Source: Phocicoccus schoeneichii
GTDB taxonomy: Bacteria > Bacillota > Bacilli > Staphylococcales > Salinicoccaceae
DNA length: 64,000 nt
Assembly (NCBI RefSeq): GCF_014635565.1
Contig: NZ_BMDB01000002.1
Coordinates: 229,787 to 293,786 of the forward strand
Direction: 5' to 3'
The notes beneath the pieces were generated by a model. The model was not told the origin of the DNA. It worked only from the letters and a program-made list of their open reading frames with translations, and did not search any database. Shown here piece by piece: positions 60,837 to 64,000 of the stretch. Each line of letters opens with the position of its first letter. Within the stretch, counting starts at the first letter, position 1. Position numbers and translations under genes: made by a program.

Positions 60837-60844
60837 TTTAAATT

Positions 60845-60868
60845 GATCACGTATGTGATCTTTTTTTT
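60845..60868 (+). terminator. Terminator of the SRP RNA
   Basis: GATCAC (60845-60850) pairs with GTGATC (60855-60860), loop GTAT, then nine T. Confidence 0.88.
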
Positions 60869-60993
60869 TATGCCTTTTTTAAGTAACAGGGTTTTTAATC
60901 GAACACAAAATGAAAACAATGTATTTAAGGTAAAACAAAATGTGACTGTGATATAATATGTAAGAATAATTTGTAAAAAGGGAGTGCGGGCAC

Positions 60994-62619
60994 ATGGAGT
61001 ACCAAGCACTGTATCGTGCGTTTAGACCCCAGAGTTTTGGCGAGGTCGTGGGTCAAAAACATATCACTCAAACACTTAGAAACGCAATAAAGCGTGACAA
61101 AGAATCTCACGCATACCTGTTTTCTGGTCCTAGAGGTACCGGAAAAACATCTATTGCTAAAATTTTTGCGAAAGCTTTGAACTGTCCGAACGGTGTCGAT
61201 GGCGAACCGTGTAACGAATGTCATCTATGTCAGACAATCACGGACGGCAGTGCGAATGATGTGATCGAAATTGACGCGGCCTCAAACAACGGTGTCGATG
61301 AAATTAGAAATATTAGAGATCGTGTGAAGTATGCGCCAAGTGAAGCGAAATTTAAAGTCTACATTATAGACGAGGTCCACATGCTGACAACTGGTGCATT
61401 CAACGCGCTCCTAAAAACACTCGAAGAGCCTCCGGTTCACGCTGTTTTTATCTTGGCAACAACTGAGCCACATAAAATACCAGCGACGATTATCTCAAGA
61501 ACGCAGCGTTTTGACTTCAAAGCGATTGAGTTACAAGAGATTGTCGATCACTTGAAGTACGTGGCTGAAAACCAAAATATAGAGTATGACACAGAAGCGG
61601 TCGAGTACATTGCGCGTGCCGCTGAAGGTGGAATGCGTGACGCGTTATCTATTTTTGACCAAGTGATTGCATATAGTGGAGATAAAATCACGCTCGACGA
61701 TGCGGTAATGATCACTGGCGGTATTAAAACTGAAGACTTGAATGAGTGGATGAAGCTCGTCGAAACACAGAATACGAAAGATGCTTTCTTAAAATATCAT
61801 CAGTTTATTGATGAAGGTAAGGATCCCGTGAGACTTGTGCACGAGTTGTTGTACTTCTTAAGAGACGTTATTTTAATGAAGCACTCTAACGAAATCGATG
61901 AAAACACGGCATTCGTAACATTAGATGACTCCGTGATTTATGATTTAATCGAAATCTTAAACGATGCGATGGTCATGATGCGCTATAGTGTGAATGTGTC
62001 AGTGCACCTTGAAGTCGTGATTGTGAAGATGGTGCAGGCATTGAATAAAACGGAAACGCAAACCTCTACTGTTTCAGACGATGAAATCAGAAGACTCGAA
62101 GCACAGATTAAAACACTGGAACAAAGACTTGAAGCGGGTGGGGCAGCAAGACCTGAGCGTAAACGAACAGAAACGCCACGTCGTAACCGCAATGTGTTCT
62201 CTGTAGAAAAAATTAAAGAGGTGCTCGACAGAGCAAATCGGGAAGATCTCGAAAAACTAAAACGAGAGTGGCCGAACGTTTACAGTAAAATTGAAGAGTT
62301 AAACAATCAACCATTACGTGCATTAATTAAAGATTCAGAGCCGGTAGCTGCGAGCGAAACTCAGGTGTTAATCATGTTCCAAAGTGATGTACATTCTGAA
62401 CTTATTAACAACGATGACGAGAAGAAGCGTGAGTTAGAAAATCTAATTCCTTCTATTATAGGTAAAAAAGTTAGGGTTGTGGGTGTGCCGGAGTCAAGTT
62501 GGCAACAAGTGAGACAAGAATATATTGAGAAACGACGTCAAGGTGTGAAGGAAGAGAAGAAACCTTCAGACGTTGCGAAGGAAATATTTGATAGCAGTAT
62601 CATTGAAATAAAGGAATAA
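60994..62619 (+). CDS. dnaX: DNA polymerase III subunits gamma/tau
   Basis: A 541-residue clamp-loader ATPase. MEYQALYRAFRPQSFGEVVG at the start, Walker A FSGPRGTGKTSIAKIFA, a four-Cys zinc module (CPNGVDGEPCNECHLC), Walker B IIDEVHMLTTGAFNALLKTL and the SRC-like ISRTQRFDFK. The C-terminal tau region (from ~360) is charged and coiled. No obvious frameshift signal for a separate gamma form was noted. GGGAGTG lies before the ATG. Confidence 0.97.
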   Translation: MEYQALYRAFRPQSFGEVVGQKHITQTLRNAIKRDKESHAYLFSGPRGTGKTSIAKIFAKALNCPNGVDGEPCNECHLCQTITDGSANDVIEIDAASNNGVDEIRNIRDRVKYAPSEAKFKVYIIDEVHMLTTGAFNALLKTLEEPPVHAVFILATTEPHKIPATIISRTQRFDFKAIELQEIVDHLKYVAENQNIEYDTEAVEYIARAAEGGMRDALSIFDQVIAYSGDKITLDDAVMITGGIKTEDLNEWMKLVETQNTKDAFLKYHQFIDEGKDPVRLVHELLYFLRDVILMKHSNEIDENTAFVTLDDSVIYDLIEILNDAMVMMRYSVNVSVHLEVVIVKMVQALNKTETQTSTVSDDEIRRLEAQIKTLEQRLEAGGAARPERKRTETPRRNRNVFSVEKIKEVLDRANREDLEKLKREWPNVYSKIEELNNQPLRALIKDSEPVAASETQVLIMFQSDVHSELINNDDEKKRELENLIPSIIGKKVRVVGVPESSWQQVRQEYIEKRRQGVKEEKKPSDVAKEIFDSSIIEIKE

Positions 62620-62665
62620 GCCGATTACAATAAGACTAGTAAATTAAACTTGGAGGTTTTTATAT

Positions 62666-62989
62666 ATGCGTGGCGGAATGGGCAATATGCAAAACATGAT
62701 GAAACAAATGCAGAAAATGCAAAAGAAAATGGAAGAAGAGCAAGCGAAATTAAAAGAAGAGAAAATTGAAGGTACTGCAGGTGGCGGTATGGTCACTGTA
62801 ACAGTAAACGGACATAAAGAAATTATGGATGTTGAAATTAAAGAAGAGGTTGTCGATCCGGAAGATATCGAAATGTTACAAGATTTAGTAGTAGCAGCAA
62901 CTAACGATGCATTATCTAAAGCAGATGAACTTGCATCTAGCCGTCTTGGACAACACACTAAGGGTCTTAACATTCCAGGATTGATGTAA
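62666..62989 (+). CDS. ebfC: YbaB/EbfC-family nucleoid-associated protein
   Basis: A 107-residue DNA-binding protein with a helical, Met/Gln/Lys-rich N-terminus ([20 protein letters not shown]) and the family's beta core ([20 protein letters not shown]). Conserved between dnaX and recR. AACTTGGAGG precedes the ATG; one base separates it from recR. Confidence 0.96.
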   Translation: MRGGMGNMQNMMKQMQKMQKKMEEEQAKLKEEKIEGTAGGGMVTVTVNGHKEIMDVEIKEEVVDPEDIEMLQDLVVAATNDALSKADELASSRLGQHTKGLNIPGLM

Positions 62990-62990
62990 C

Positions 62991-63587
62991 ATGCATTATC
63001 CTGAACCTATATCGAAGCTCATTGATAGCTTTATGAAATTGCCAGGCATTGGACCAAAGACGGCCCAACGCCTTGCTTTTTATGTACTTAATATGAAAGA
63101 AGACGATGTCGTCAGTTTTTCAAAAAGTCTCATTGAAGTGAAGAGAGAACTACTCTATTGTTCTGTATGTGGACATATCACAGATGTAGATCCATGTTAT
63201 ATATGTAGTGACAAGACGAGAAATCGTTCATTACTATGCGTCGTTCAAGACACGAAAGACGTCATCGCAATAGAAAAGATGCGTGAATACAGAGGCCTTT
63301 ATCATGTCTTACATGGTGCAATTAGCCCGATGGATGGCATTGGACCAGAAGACATCAACGTTCCGAGTCTATTAGAACGATTAAAAGACGACGAAATCAA
63401 AGAAGTCATCCTTGCGACGAATCCAAACATTGAGGGTGAGACGACTGCGATGTATATTCAAAGACTCATCAATCCGATCGGAATAAAAACAACACGACCA
63501 GCACAAGGTTTATCTATCGGTGGAGATTTAGAATACGCAGACGAAGTTACACTATCAAAAGCAATCGCACATCGAACAGAAATGTAA
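62991..63587 (+). CDS. recR: Recombination mediator RecR
   Basis: A 198-residue protein loading RecA with RecF/RecO. N-terminal HhH motif [18 protein letters not shown], four-Cys zinc finger ([16 protein letters not shown]) and the Toprim domain ([16 protein letters not shown] and [13 protein letters not shown]). The start is ATG 62991, directly behind ebfC. Confidence 0.97.
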   Translation: MHYPEPISKLIDSFMKLPGIGPKTAQRLAFYVLNMKEDDVVSFSKSLIEVKRELLYCSVCGHITDVDPCYICSDKTRNRSLLCVVQDTKDVIAIEKMREYRGLYHVLHGAISPMDGIGPEDINVPSLLERLKDDEIKEVILATNPNIEGETTAMYIQRLINPIGIKTTRPAQGLSIGGDLEYADEVTLSKAIAHRTEM

Positions 63588-63590
63588 ATA

Positions 63591-63623
63591 AACACATCGA
63601 TAGGAGACTATTGATGTGTTTTT
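63591..63623 (+). terminator. Terminator of the dnaX-ebfC-recR operon
   Basis: AACACATCGATA (63591-63602) pairs with TATTGATGTGTT (63609-63620), one G-U, followed by TTT. Confidence 0.85.
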
Positions 63624-63708
63624 ATATCGAGAACAGTCATAATAAACACAGATAAATCAAGCGTTAGCATAAAATTTATACAAAAACGAATAAACTTAAG
63701 AAAAACTG

Positions 63709-63737
63709 TTGCATTAAATCAAAAGACCCTGTATAGT
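63709..63737 (+). promoter_or_regulatory. rRNA operon promoter P1
   Basis: TTGCAT (63709-63714), 17-bp spacer, TATAGT (63732-63737), in an AT-rich upstream region. First of two tandem promoters before the 16S leader. Confidence 0.75.
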
Positions 63738-63814
63738 TATATCTTGTGAGCGGGAGACATTCCCCACACAGTTCAAACGAAACACAACCAAATAAAATTA
63801 ATTCAAATTAATAC

Positions 63815-63843
63815 TTGCATTAATAAATTGAACGTGTTATGAT
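63815..63843 (+). promoter_or_regulatory. rRNA operon promoter P2
   Basis: TTGCAT (63815-63820), 17-bp spacer, TATGAT (63838-63843), 106 bases downstream of P1. The upstream A/T tract (AAATAAAATTAATTCAAATT) resembles an UP element. Confidence 0.8.
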
Positions 63844-63849
63844 TGAATA

Positions 63850-64000
63850 TGTTGCTGAAACAGGCGACGCGCAAAATAAACATTAAAGAACATTGAAAAC
63901 TGAATGACAATATGTCAACGTTAATTCCAAGAAAAATACTCTACGGAGTAACTGAGAGAACAGTATAAAACACGGATAAATTTGAGCTAACTCAAATTCT
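63850..64000 (+). other. 16S rRNA leader region (16S itself lies beyond the window)
   Basis: The segment contains GAACATTGAAAACTGAATGA and ATATGTCAACGTTAATTCC, elements seen in staphylococcal rRNA leaders and spacers, and inverted repeats such as TTTGAG/CTCAAA at the end (63980-63997) that would begin the 16S processing stem. The mature 16S start (AGAGTTTGATC) is not reached. Confidence 0.7.

Noticed and set aside
63850..64000. Start of the 16S rRNA gene
   Set aside because: The mature 5' sequence (AGAGTTTGATC) is not present; only leader sequence is in the window.

Overview
The window is chromosomal DNA of a low-GC Gram-positive bacterium, most likely a member of the Staphylococcaceae (Jeotgalicoccus/Nosocomiicoccus/Salinicoccus/Macrococcus side; genus is inference). 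Pointers are the right-hand end (large SRP RNA - dnaX - ebfC - recR - rRNA promoters and 16S leader, the staphylococcal order), the mhqRED-type quinone locus, a bacterial nitric oxide synthase, S-box and L-box riboswitches and CcpA-type cre sites. No tRNA, insertion sequence or CRISPR array was seen.

Left end (1-12.7 kb), AT-rich and accessory in character: the tail of an unknown gene, a DUF4352-like lipoprotein, a prepilin peptidase, an FHA protein, a PP2C phosphatase and a Ser/Thr kinase in a tightly packed operon (probably one edge of a pilus/secretion locus under Ser/Thr phosphosignalling). Three paralogous TcaA-like lipoproteins follow (one half-length), with an intact DUF985 cupin gene and a decayed second copy of it. 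Next comes a likely quorum-sensing module: an Rgg-family regulator divergent from a 34-residue hydrophobic peptide gene that shares an operon with a secreted subtilisin.

12.7-17.6 kb: a PLD-helicase-DUF3427 protein and a DUF262/HNH (GmrSD-like) protein, a probable defence pair. 17.7-27.8 kb: an acetamidase and then a tricarboxylate island: LysR regulator, TcuA-like flavoprotein, CitA/CitB-type two-component system, cre site, TctC-TctB-TctA transporter and a methylisocitrate-lyase-family enzyme. 27.8-33 kb: exported proteins of unknown role, a small lipoprotein with an apparent CTG start coupled to a DUF6199-like protein, YfcC- and GltS-type carriers and an isochorismatase-family hydrolase.

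34-47 kb, mostly housekeeping: cold shock protein, VanY-type carboxypeptidase, dihydrofolate reductase, nitric oxide synthase, stress-type SDR, S-box-controlled metNIQ, and an L-box-controlled lysA-lysC-dapA-dapB-ddh operon (dehydrogenase variant of lysine/DAP synthesis). 47-60.5 kb: a tandem DUF1307 lipoprotein, a Tat-exported GMC oxidoreductase pair, the mhq quinone-resistance operon with two visible MhqR-type operators, an Fe/2-oxoglutarate amino-acid hydroxylase-like protein, an old yellow enzyme and a wall-spanning surface protein. 60.5-64 kb: SRP RNA, dnaX, ebfC, recR and tandem rRNA promoters; 16S starts just beyond the window.

The most unusual feature is four intergenic tandem arrays with nearly the same period (51, 52, 52 and 52 bp) but three different sequences. 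Units of the arrays carry internal dyad symmetry. Two arrays are inverted copies of one another and, with a matching 126-bp segment, bracket the 6.4-kb GMC/mhq block.
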